From assembly GCA_900291925.1 (NCBI GenBank), contig UWYS01000022.1:1-64000 (forward strand): DNA of 64,000 nucleotides, in the 5' to 3' direction. A program made the translations under genes and the position numbers. Under the pieces are notes generated by a model, which ran no database searches, was not told where the DNA came from, and saw only the letters and a list, made by a program, of their open reading frames with translations. Of this stretch, positions 21,163-31,283 are shown in pieces; positions within the stretch are counted from its first letter, which is position 1; the number at the start of each line of letters is the position of its first letter. The stretch comes from Thecaphora thlaspeos. Its lineage: Eukaryota; Basidiomycota; Ustilaginomycetes; Urocystidales; Glomosporiaceae.

Positions 21163-23591
21163 GACGGCGAAAGATGCGACGGGAGAGGAAAGAGGGAAGA
21201 GGATGAATGTGGGAGCGCAGGAGAAGTCCGGGCTTTGGTATAAAGACAGTACGAGCGCTGCTCGGGCGCTAAGTGAACGAAGCTAGGCGAGGCGGAGGAG
21301 CTGCTGGTGGCAGGCCAGTTAGGTGGATGTTTGATCCACCGAGAAGCTTTGACGAGGGACAGAGCAAGGGAAAGAGCGAGGGCGAGGGCTATGGATGCGA
21401 GCGGGTATGCAGAGGTTGTCATACGGTGTCGACCTCTTTGTGGGTTGCCGTGCGTAAGCTGGGCGCGAGAAGCGTGTTACGGGATGCAGATGGAAGGCGG
21501 CAGACGACGCTGGGCAAGGGAGGAGGAACGGGAGGCGGAAGCAGCGAAAGGCAGAGGAGGAAAGGCAGTGCGAAGTGGCGGCCTGGAGCAAAGAAGGGAC
21601 GGGAGGATGGAGGATGATGACGGATGGATGGGACGAGGCCGGGGTCGAGGACGAAGGAAAGCAGCCGGTACAGAACCGCCGTCCCAAGGCGGCTTCCACG
21701 CACGGTCAGGCCAGACTACGCTCAACTTTCCGGAACGCGCCCAGGCCAGGCCCTGCCGGGGCCGGCGCCCCGACGCTAGACCGCCGCATCGCAATTTCCG
21801 ACCGGCCGCACGCAAAGACCACGCCCTTCCATCATCACCATCGCCGTCGCCTTCCGTCACCGCCTCACATCGTGCCCCCGGGCAAGTCTCGGCACAGAGG
21901 CGGCACAGACGCCGGACAGGCTCGTTCCGATCCAATCGGACTCGAAGCGCAGCTCAGAGGGATCTATGGCGTTGCTCGATCTTGCGGATTCGAAGCCGGA
22001 GCCCCCCCGAGCTTACCCCTCCCTCTGTCGCCTACTCGCAGCCTTGCCTTGGCGAGAAAAGAGGGGCAGTTGTCATCGGAGAGCTGCCGAGCCGCCAACC
22101 GGCCCCACACTTGCTGGCTGTGGAGCGTGCTTTTGGTGTGGTACGTGCGACGAAGGGCGGGCAGGCTCTCGACCACCCGATCCGCCCATGTGGAAGGCAT
22201 ACAGAGCACCTGGACGCCAATCCTAGCGACGCATGAGACGATGTCGCATCGATCGATACGACGACGAGATCAAGAGAAAGACAATGAGAAGGGAGCCGAG
22301 GCGCCCCCTTCTTGCCACGTTCGCGAACGCGGCGGCGGCAGTCGACAACGACAGGCTCACGTTGGCCGGCCAACAGAATACATGTCTCGACCGCCGTCGA
22401 TAGACGAGAGCCGAGCAATGTAGGGTTGTCCCCGCGGCTGCCTCCCCTGACCTGCCCCGTCGTCCGGCGTTCTTTCTTCTCTGCTCGTCGCAGCCGCGCA
22501 AAGACCACCGCCGGACATCCGCCGCCGAACATCCGCCGCCGACGCCGTCGTCGTCGTCTGGCTGTGACGGTCATCTGAAGCCCTCAGCCACCGCCATCGG
22601 GTGGACCGATGGCCGACCTTGCTTTGCTTGTTTGTCGCGACTTCCGGTCGGCTCGTGCAGGAGGACCAGAACGATACGACATGCTTCGGCAGCTGCCTCC
22701 CGCCTACGGCTGGACCGCCGGGCAAGCAGGTGAGAGCGACCGAGCAAAGTGGCGCAGTCAGCGGCCCGTTCTCCTCTAAGCTTGCTCGTTCACCACCACT
22801 ACCACCAGCACCAGCACCAGCACCATCACCTCCCTTTCCGTCATCCAGGCGTTCCGCTTCTAATTGCAAATTGACGCGTCCTCCTGCTTCCCTGTGGCGA
22901 ATGCAGCGGCTAAGGCCAGCCTGCCAACCGTTCTCTTGGATGTATGTAGTCAGTCGCTCACCAGCTTCCTAGCCTCTTGTTCCAACACGACCATCCGTCT
23001 TGGTTTGCCTTTGAGCTACTGTATAATGTCGAACATACGCTCAGGTGGCTTCTTGGTGCCGGCATCGACGCACCTTTGCGCTTACTGTATCATCGGTCTT
23101 GTTAATAAATACCGTACGTAGTCGGCTGCGGGCGATCCTCTCCATTCCCGTCCCTATTTCGGTCCCAATTTCGAGCGCCGATCGGGAACGTGTTGATCCC
23201 ATCCCGTCTCTGCTGCAGGGCCGCGCCGTCGAATGGGAAAGCGTCGTTTCGGTACACGTGCCCATCGACCCATCCCAGCCGACGCACCATGTCGAGTCGG
23301 TACATCGATCCCGGCTTCCAACATGGATCCCGGCCTACTCAAGACAGATACCACAGTATGTAAGTCCTACCACGACTCTGCGGTCACGATATCACAACAC
23401 TTGCTCGATCGCTCACATCCAAAAAAACAAAAACAAAAACAAAAACAAAAACACACATACACACACAATCAGGAGAGCTATCCCTCCCTCCGCCTGACTT
23501 TGCTTTCAAACGGTAACGCTCATCTTTTTCCTTCGAATCTACTCCAAAAGCTCAGCCGGATACGTCTTGAACGAGGAGCCTGATCAGCACG
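21163..23591. other. Long intergenic region
   Basis: About 2.4 kb without a recognisable gene on either strand. Open frames exist because of high GC but show no domain, signal peptide or consistent composition. It contains a CCA/CAG-type repeat near 22792-22830 and an (AAAAAC)n tract at about 23421-23452. It includes the VTC4 promoter and the 3' flank of the secreted-protein gene. Confidence 0.5.
23421..23452. repeat. (AAAAAC)n tandem repeat
   Basis: Five or so AAAAAC units are followed by a CACACA stretch. The tract lies about 140 bp beyond the stop codon of the secreted-protein gene. Confidence 0.85.
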
Positions 23592-25997
23592 CTAGAGTTC
23601 AAGCCAGCTCCACCACGAGCTGCCCTGATGCGTCGCCTTGGCAGCCTGGGGTGGGGCTGCGAGCGCATCGTCGACGTCGTCGTAGCTCAGCACCAGGTTG
23701 TTCTGCCTCAACGCGTCGTCGTCCTCATCGTCGTCGAGGAGGTCATCTTCATCGCACTCCTCGTCGTCGTCCTCGCCTTCTTCGACGACCTTGGCAGCCG
23801 ATGATGCCGTCGTGGGACGCAGCAGCGGTGGGACGTCCTCGGCGGGGATCTCCCTCTCATCTTTATCAGTAGCGGCGGCAGGGGTCGACGTGGGTTTAGC
23901 TGCCGACGCCGCACCCGTTCCGGTGAGGGTGAGCGCGATGGTCTGTGTGAATGTCTGGTCGTTGATGACGGCCGTGACCGGGACCTCGACAGTACGCGTC
24001 GTGAGCGTCGGTGTAGGAGTGGCGGACGAGGCCGCTGCAGCCCTGACCTCCGACGTAGCAGCAGCACCGGTGGTGGCGGAGGGTGTGACGCTAGAAGCAG
24101 CAGGGAAGTCCGGGGAGCCAGATCCCTTAGCCGGTGAAGTGCCGGTCGACGAGGGCGTGGGAGTGTTCTGCAACGAAGAGAGAGAAGCAAGGTTGATATC
24201 GTCCGACGAGTCCTTGTCGGTCGATGCAGAGCCGGTCAGGAGGGCGGCATTGGCGGGGACAAGGACCGTCATCGTCTTCCACTGCGACGGGTCAAAGGTC
24301 GGCGCGTCGACATCCGCCTGTGCGACCGCAGCGGCGACGGCCCGGTTGCCTGCGACGGCGGGAGATCCGACGTCGCTAGAGCTACTCGTGCCGTCGGACG
24401 AGAGCATGTCGAGCAAGTACGAAATCGACGACGAGGAAGGCGTCTCGGTAGCCTGAGGCCCGAGGGTCACGGTGACGGTGTAGTTATCCATCGAGGAGTC
24501 GTCCACCGTCGTCCCGTCGGTTCTCGAAGGGGTCAAGGCGGTAGGGGTGGCGGACAGGGTGGATGGGCTGACCGTCGTGGCAGCAACTGGCGTAGCAGCG
24601 GCGGCATCAGCGGCAGCAGCTGCATCGGCAGAGGCGTCGGTGGTGGACGCGGCTGAAGCGGCAGAGGGAACGACGCCGTCGACGACGGTCGAAGGGTCGA
24701 TTGGAGGGGCAGCGGGGATGGCGGCAGCTGCTGCTGCGGCTGTTGTCGATGCTGCGACGGCATCGGCAGCGGCAGCGGCAGCGGACGTTTCTGCGGGAGT
24801 GACTGCGGCGGCGGCCTCGGTGGCCGCTGTGGCAGATTCCGCAGCGGGTGTTACTGCTTCGTCGGCGGCGAGATCCGGTGTGGCCTGGCCTACATCAGGG
24901 TAGGCAGGCTCAGGTGCGTCAGCGGTGGTGTCGGCAGCCGCTTCGGGAGCGGGAGCGTCTACCGGGCCCTGAGCGGACGCATCGGGAGCCTCCTCTGGGA
25001 CGGCGGTACTGTCGTCCTGCCTCCTTGCGAACTTCACTGCGTTTGACGTAATATCGAGATGGGAAAGGGGAGCAGCAGAGGAGGCAATGGAAGCAGCAGC
25101 ATCAGTACCGGTGCTTCCATCGAGCCGCTCGCGCTTTACCGATCCCATCCTTCGCCTCTCCACCTTCGGATTGGCATCGGTGGTAACGCTCACAGATGAA
25201 GACGAGTCGGCGGCGGCGGGGTCGGCAGCGCCATCGAATGTCAGCTTCTGGTCGGCGACCATGGCCTGGTACATTGCGCCTGGCGGCGGGGCGGCGGTGG
25301 TCGCAGCCGCGGCCTGGAGCTCCTGGTTGGCGGTGGCGGCGTGCATGGCCTGGATCGTCTTTTCGTAAAAGGCGGCTTCGTCCATGTTGTTGTATTCGCC
25401 CGACGCCACGTCGGACGCGAGGGCGTCGGCCGATGTATCGCCAGCTGCATCCGGTGCCGCTGCTGGAACGGCTGCGGCGGCGGCATTCGAGACGACATCA
25501 GCGGAAGGGTCGGTAGGTGAAGCCGCCACCGCTTGTGTCGGGTCGGTAGGCGCAGCCGGGACGGCGGCTGCGTCGGGCGTGGATGCCGTGTCCACCGTCG
25601 TACCTCCTGCTGCCTGGGCAGCATTGACCTGGTCAAGGGCCATCGAGGCGAGCTGCTGCATCGCATCGGCCGGAGCGACCGAAGCGGCATCGGGCTGCGC
25701 TACGGCCTGCGAAGCGTCGGGGAGCGCTGCAGAGGGCGGAGGCGGGATGCCAACCTTGTACATGTCCGCATTCGACATTGACGGTTGGGCCACCGAGACG
25801 AAACCTGCCGGCGCAGCAGCCACCGCTGCAGCATCTGTGGAGGCGTCTTGACGAGGGATGAGGAGAGGTCGAGCGTCGGCGCTGTACCCAGCCAGAGCAA
25901 AGGCCAGCAAGACAGCGACGACTAGCTTGCGCGATGTGGACGCTGCGGGACGAGTCGCGGCCGAGCGACGCCTCGACGAGTTGGTGGTGTTCGACAT
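23592..25997 (-). CDS. Putative secreted Ala/Asp/Ser-rich protein with Kex2-like sites
   Basis: Single exon, 801 aa. The start MSNTTNSSRRRS precedes a basic stretch and a hydrophobic core KLVVAVLLAFALAGYSADA, a probable signal peptide cleaved near residue 40. Most of the rest is Ala/Asp/Pro/Thr low complexity with no domain I recognise. Several dibasic motifs suggest Kex2 processing: VERRR-MGSVKRER and KFARRQDD, plus IPRQD near the signal peptide end. Two short beta-type stretches stand out, NYTVTVTLGPQAT and VPVTAVINDQTF. The C-terminus is very acidic (EEGEDDDEECDEDDLLDDDEDDD) and ends WWSWLEL. No GPI signal is evident. The frame and composition argue that it is real, but the function is unknown; cell-wall-associated or processed peptide precursor are both possible. 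Confidence 0.62.
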   Translation of the reverse strand: MSNTTNSSRRRSAATRPAASTSRKLVVAVLLAFALAGYSADARPLLIPRQDASTDAAAVAAAPAGFVSVAQPSMSNADMYKVGIPPPPSAALPDASQAVAQPDAASVAPADAMQQLASMALDQVNAAQAAGGTTVDTASTPDAAAVPAAPTDPTQAVAASPTDPSADVVSNAAAAAVPAAAPDAAGDTSADALASDVASGEYNNMDEAAFYEKTIQAMHAATANQELQAAAATTAAPPPGAMYQAMVADQKLTFDGAADPAAADSSSSVSVTTDANPKVERRRMGSVKRERLDGSTGTDAAASIASSAAPLSHLDITSNAVKFARRQDDSTAVPEEAPDASAQGPVDAPAPEAAADTTADAPEPAYPDVGQATPDLAADEAVTPAAESATAATEAAAAVTPAETSAAAAAADAVAASTTAAAAAAAIPAAPPIDPSTVVDGVVPSAASAASTTDASADAAAAADAAAATPVAATTVSPSTLSATPTALTPSRTDGTTVDDSSMDNYTVTVTLGPQATETPSSSSISYLLDMLSSDGTSSSSDVGSPAVAGNRAVAAAVAQADVDAPTFDPSQWKTMTVLVPANAALLTGSASTDKDSSDDINLASLSSLQNTPTPSSTGTSPAKGSGSPDFPAASSVTPSATTGAAATSEVRAAAASSATPTPTLTTRTVEVPVTAVINDQTFTQTIALTLTGTGAASAAKPTSTPAAATDKDEREIPAEDVPPLLRPTTASSAAKVVEEGEDDDEECDEDDLLDDDEDDDALRQNNLVLSYDDVDDALAAPPQAAKATHQGSSWWSWLEL

Positions 25998-27730
25998 ATC
26001 TAGCTGAGTTGGGTAGAACGAGAGAAAGGAGAATGGGTACCAGCCCCGTTCGATCGTATCTTCGAAAAGAACAAGAATAAAAGGAATCCCTTGTGTGAAC
26101 GCCTGCAGAGGTTGCGACGAGAGCGGTGGACGACGAGTCGATCGTACGGCCTGGTGTATTTGCACGGGAAGGCGGAGGAAACGACGGTGGATGTTCTGGC
26201 CTCGCAGAGGACCTGAAAACGATCGACGAACGGTCTGTTGGGGCGTTGTCTCGGGGCAAGCAAAAAAGGCAGCAACGAACAAAGGCAAGAAAAGGCAAAA
26301 AGGTGTAAAGGCTACCAGAGCCTCTGGAGGGATTTGCGAGGAAGAAGAAGAGGGAGAAGAGGAAGAGGAGAAAAGGAAGACCGAACGGGGAGCGAAGATG
26401 TGAGTGGTGGTGAATGAGGAAGAAGAGAAAGGGAAAAGCTGAGCGAGAGAGATGAGGTGAGGAGATATATCTACTCACTCCGCCTCCGTGGCTGTAGGGG
26501 CTGTCCATCGACCGTCGAAGGCTGTCCATCGGCGGGCCGCCTGGTTGGCTGGCAGGCTGAGGCAAAGCTCCCGCCGTGTCGGTGACATAGAAATTGCACT
26601 TTGGGGCACCCTCTCTCCTCGGCGTCCTGATGCGCTCACCGCAAGGTCCACCACCGCCTGCCGTTCTTGGCAAGACGTCAGACGTCAGTCGCCATATGTA
26701 AGGTTGTCCTCGCTCGCCGTGCCGAGGGCGACGAGACCGTGTGTCGGTCTGCCGATGTGTTTGTTGAACGATCATCTCTCCACGCTAAAGCCAGGAACGC
26801 CTTGTAAGAATTTCGATGGGCATCTCGAATCGTTTCGCCTGCTTGACGGGGGTCGAGGTCGAGAGGGTGAGTGTGATGTAGCACGGTTGAAGTGACTTGA
26901 GCAAGCTCGCCGGCCTGTATGGACGCTGAGGGTGTAGTGGTCGAATTTCATTAGGACTTTCCGCGCGCTTTTTGACGTGGCGCGTCCACCTGTCGATTTG
27001 TCGCCTTGCGGCCTTTGAGTTTAGGCCGCAACACAACGACCCGACTCACGCCAGCATCAGCCTTCCAAAGAAGCTGCTCCAGCACAGCATGCCATATTCC
27101 TGAGCGAAATGGCAGGGCCTAGCAGCAGGTAATTAGCGGCCTGTTTGAGCATGATAGTGAAGCCGAGTCACCGGCCCAACCTGACCGGCTTGACCTGACC
27201 GTAGTGGTGCCTTGCGTCCGATTGCTGTACCGCAGCAGCTGATAGGTCGCCCTTTGCCATTATGGCAATGGAGATCGTCATCTTCACTCTGAGCTCTATG
27301 TAAAGGCACTGCGCTAGTTGCCACTCCAGCTGGTCTGACTGAGTCGGTACCGGGGTGCCTTCGATACATCTGCTTGCCATACTGACCTTTCTGCAACTCG
27401 TTGCGTCAGATGCATCGCAGTCTCGAGTAAATGAAACCATCAGGCCTGCCTCACACTCCCAACTTAACTACTCCTCTTTCGAGACTGGAACAAGGTGACT
27501 TAGACGTCTCTTCTGCCCTCAGCCTTCCTCTTGTTTCACGCCGATCTTTGCATCCCGCAAACAGCATCAATCAAGCCGCCAAGTAGCGGGAACATATGAG
27601 CAAGGATACCGATTGCAGTTGTGTGTATCTATCCGTACAAGTGTGAACAGAATGGAATGAATCTAAAGCCGTGATCGGAACGAAATAGGTACAATCCGCA
27701 GGAATCGGAGAAGACAAGTCGTTGGAAGGC
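25998..27730. other. Long intergenic region
   Basis: About 1.7 kb with no recognised gene. A purine-rich GAAGAGGAA tract (26341-26382) and a TATATC element on the minus strand near 26463-26471 lie upstream of the secreted-protein gene. The part from about 26900 to 27700 is less GC-rich than its surroundings and shows no coding pattern. Confidence 0.5.
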
Positions 27731-30580
27731 CTACCTCATCCTCTTCTTGGCCTTGTCGATGTGCTTTCGCAGCTTCTTGGACTTCTCGCGCAGCGAGGCG
27801 TTCTTCTTGCTGCGTACGCCCCAGGATTTGGCAATCATCCTATAATGGCGAGGGGCAGAAAGCAAGAGAGGCAACGAAAGTCAGTAATCTGGAACAGCGA
27901 TAGTCGAGGCCAATAGCCCGGATGGGCGAGACGACATCGATACGCACTGGAAGTTCTTGCCCTTTTCCTTCTCCTTGTTGGTCGTCGAGCTGCCGGTCTC
28001 CTTGTTCTTCTTGCCCTTTTTGCTCCCGTACTTCTCCCTGTCCTCGCGACCCTTCTCGATCGATGCCATGCGCTCCTCGTAGTCGGCCTTTGCCTTCTTC
28101 CTCGGTCCCAGGATGTCACCCTCATCGAGGAAGACGCCGTCCGGATTGAGCGACGACGAGCCGGCGCCGCGCTTCTTGGCCACCTGCTTGAGGGATTCGA
28201 GCTCCTTCTTTGCGCGCGCGCCCGCCAGGCCGCCCGTAGAGATGAGCGTCTCGAGCTGAGTGATGCGCAGCGCGTTGAGCGTCGCAAAGTCGGCGGGCGT
28301 CAGGATCTTACTTGTCGCCAGCGTCGAGATGCGGTCCGTCTCAGCGGAGAGCGCAGCCGTAGCGGCTACCGCAGCAGCGGCCGGGTCGACCGCCTCGCCA
28401 TCGCTGCCGCCGTCCTCCTTGGCCGCCGCGTCCTCCTCATCGGACGTCTCGTCGTCGGTGGTGTCGACCTCTTCGCCCTTTTCCCTCCGCTCGGCCCTCG
28501 CTGCCTTCTTGGTCAGCTTCTCGCGCTTCTTGCGACGCTCCTCTCGTTTCCGCTCGAGGCGCTCGCGCATCATCTCCTTGGCGCTCTTCTTCTCGCGCTT
28601 CCTCTCTTCGTCGTCATCGCTGTCTGAATCCGAGAGGTGGAATTCGGCTCCGTCGTCGTCCGACGACACGTTGATCCAACCGTCCTCGGACTCCGACTCG
28701 GAAGCCGAGTCGGCCTCCCAACCTTCCCATCCTGCAGCATCTTCGTCCTCGCCAGCAGCGTCGCCCCCCTCCTCGCCGTTGGCCTCCTGCCTGGCCTTCT
28801 GCTCCTCGAAGTGCGCCTCGAGCAGCTCGATGCCGCGGATCCCACGCACCTCGTCCGCCGCGACACCGAACGGCAGCGCCGTGTGGCCCTCGGCAACGGC
28901 GAGCGTGCCCATCTTTCCGCGCTCCTTCTTCTTGAGCATGTTGGGGTTGACCTCGCGGTAGAGCGAGAGCATGCCGCGCGCCGCAGCGGCGACACCCTTG
29001 TCCTTGGAACGGCGGTACGAAATCAGGTCCTCGAGCAGCGCCTCCTCCATCGCCCACGGCTGACGTTTGCAGATCTCGCGGATTGAGTTGAGCCCGGCCG
29101 CGACGACCTCGGACGAGACGCCTGGGTGGATGAAGGCGTCCGAGATCTTGCGGACGACAGGCGTCAGGACGTCCGGCGGCGTCTGATCATGGACGCTCTG
29201 GGCGAGCGAGACGAGGATGAGCGTGATGTGGACCTGATGCGGGGCGAGGTACTTGATGACATAACTATAGAAGCTAAGCACGCAGAGCTTGTGCGCGGCC
29301 ATGACGCGCGAGAGGAGCTGCATCATGCGGACCTTGATCTCGATAGTGTGACGCTTCTCGCGGTCACCCTTGCTGAGGTTGTCGAAGAGCTTTTCGCCGA
29401 AGTTTTGGGCGTCGTTGAGCAGGTAGAGGGCGGCAAAGTTGGTGTTGCCGTCGGAGCCTGTGCTGCCCTCGACGCCGGCGTCCTGCTTGGCGCGGCGCTT
29501 CTTGCGCACCTGGCTGGCGACAGCCTTGATCTTCTTGTCGCCACTGCGCGTCTTTTTGCCGACCTTGCGCGAGTGCATCATCTTTTCCATCTCTGCGCCG
29601 CCGTCCTCGTCCTCGTCCTCCTCCTCTGCTTCGTCCTCGGCCGAGTGAAGGTCGCCAAGGAAGAAGCGGATGGCAGAAGATTGAACCCGCGGATGCGGAT
29701 GGAAGCAGGCGAGCGCCAGGAGCGAGACCGTCTTTGCGTCGTTCCAGATGGCCTTGCGCCACAGGCTGGCGGCTAGGCGGACGGCCCAGAGCGCCTCGGT
29801 CTTGCCGCTCAGCTGACCCTTCTTGCCGCGGAGGGGCGCGCTGGCCGAGCCCGCACCCGTAGAGACGGCATCAATGCCCTGCTGCACGATGCCAAAGAGG
29901 AGGCCCTGGACGACGCGGTTGAGGCGGTGGTTCTTTGCCTTTTGGTTAGCGTTCTTGAGGTCCTGAAGAATGGTGGCCTGAACCGAGGAGCGGAGCGAGG
30001 TGGAGGTAGTGATGGTAAGGAGCGGGAAGAGGGTCTTTAGAAGCGCCTCTGATGTGATAACGTCGCGGTTGCGGAGGAGGATGAGGGAGCGGAGGCAAGC
30101 GATGCGGATGTCGGGGGTGAGGGCAGCGTGGTGGTTGAGGAGGAGGTCGGAGAGGTGCGATGGCAAGGGGCCGGTAATTTCTGGGTACGAAGGGGCCAGC
30201 TGCGTGACGAACGAGATGAGCTGGACCAGCTTGACCTGCTGATCCTTTGCAATCTTGGGCGTTGCCATCCCGCTCGCGGCCGCGGCCGCGCCGGAAGTGA
30301 CACCGCCCTCGGCTCCGGCGCCGGCGTCGAGCGATGCTGCGGATACGCCAGTGTCGAGAGCGAGGTCGGCGGCTAAGATGCTGCGCAGACTCTGGTAGTG
30401 GTTCCACTGCGCGGTGAACTCTTCGACGTACGCCTCGGGCTGGCGCTTCAGCAGATTCTGCAACGCGGGGAGGTTGTCGGTGTTGAGGAGGCCGCGGCCC
30501 ATGGAGCGGTGTCGGAGGCCGCCCTCGTTCACAATGGCGGTGGCCACGGGCTTGCCGCTCTTGTCCTTGGTCGGCGACAT
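27731..30580 (-). CDS. SDA1: SDA1 family 60S ribosome biogenesis protein
   Basis: Two exons, 30580-27948 and 27839-27731, with a 108-nt GTGCGT...TAG intron; 913 aa. It is a nucleolar/nuclear factor needed for pre-60S export, linked in yeast to actin organisation and G1. The N-terminal part (LPALQNLLKRQPEAYVEEF, then KLVQLISFVTQLAPSYPE and LRSLILLRNRDVI) and the middle block (RMMQLLSRVMAAHKL, FYSYVIKYLAPHQ) are typical. The Ser/Asp/Lys-rich acidic centre and coiled basic region follow. The small last exon supplies the conserved basic tail (QMIAKSWGVRSKKN ... LREKSKKLRKHIDKAKKRMR), seen only after splicing. The start at 30580 is the Met of MSPTKDKSG (GACATG on the coding strand read as AACCATGT). 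It is divergent from DBP7, another ribosome-assembly gene. Confidence 0.95.
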
Positions 30581-30745
30581 GGTTGCGTGGCGGAAACACG
30601 AGGGGGGAGCTGTTGGTGGTGGTCGAGCAAAGGAAGTCAGCCGGGGCGAGCGAGCGGATCCCTTCCGAGTGAGGGCCAGGAGGCGGGCTGGTCCGAAGAG
30701 CCAGGGTGCAGAGAAATTCCTCCCAGCCGGTCTGCTGGGCTGGCC

Positions 30746-30756
30746 GAAATTTTTGG
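30746..30756 (+). promoter_or_regulatory. RRPE-like A/T element (SDA1 side)
   Basis: GAAATTTTTGG lies about 166 bp upstream of the SDA1 start. It resembles the ribosomal RNA processing element (AAAWTTTT core) known upstream of ribosome-biogenesis genes in many fungi. An inverted copy is at 31073-31083. Confidence 0.45.
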
Positions 30757-31072
30757 AAGTGAGAGGCAGGAAAAAAAGCTCGGCATCCGGGACTGGACCT
30801 GGAGTTATGATTGGCGAAAACTGCACCCGTTGGCACGGGATAGAGCTGCGATAGGCGGAAGCTACACCCGTCGGCACGGGATGGGGGATCTGATGGTGTG
30901 GTGTACTAAAGAGAACCTGCAGGTGCCTCTACGGCTTAGACTATGTACAAAACTTTTCACCTCGGCTAATTACCCTCCTCCCGGCTATCGGCCGGTAACG
31001 TTGTCGCGTCTTCCTCAACTCCTGGGACCCCAGCCGCCCTGCCGCTCCAGCGTCTGCGCGAGAAAAGTCGAG

Positions 31073-31083
31073 CCAAAAATTTC
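31073..31083 (-). promoter_or_regulatory. RRPE-like A/T element (DBP7 side)
   Basis: CCAAAAATTTC, the inverted partner of the element at 30746-30756, lies about 200 bp upstream of the DBP7 start. It stands out in a GC-rich promoter. Confidence 0.45.
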
Positions 31084-31283
31084 CCCCTCTCACCTCGCCT
31101 CCGCCTTCTGCAGTGGAGGAGTGACGGGGCTGAGGACCCTCTTTCTTCTTCCCTCATCTCTTGTCCGGGCCACACCCGCATCACCCTCACGCTCTATACC
31201 ACCACACTAACACCTTGTCGGTACGCCATCACTGCCACACCTCGCTGGACGTCTTAACTTTCCAGGGCCACGGTAGACACAAG

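Larger units (their letters stand above)
30581..31283. promoter_or_regulatory. Bidirectional promoter shared by SDA1 and DBP7
   Basis: This 703-bp spacer separates two divergent ribosome-biogenesis genes. It contains two inverted copies of GAAATTTTTGG, one near each side, and two copies of the small dyad CCCGTyGGCACGGG at 30824-30838 and 30865-30879 or thereabouts. A CTCATC word, the reverse complement of the PAC core GATGAG, lies near 31153. Co-regulation of the two genes is inferred. Confidence 0.55.

Noticed and set aside
21983..22020. GATTCGAAGCC word resembling a tRNA B box
   Set aside because: No matching A box, acceptor stem or anticodon arm at the right distance.
21307..22423. Overlapping plus-strand open frames of 280-310 aa
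   Set aside because: Arg/Ala/Gly-rich with no domain, no good start context and equally long frames on the other strand; typical of GC-rich non-coding sequence.
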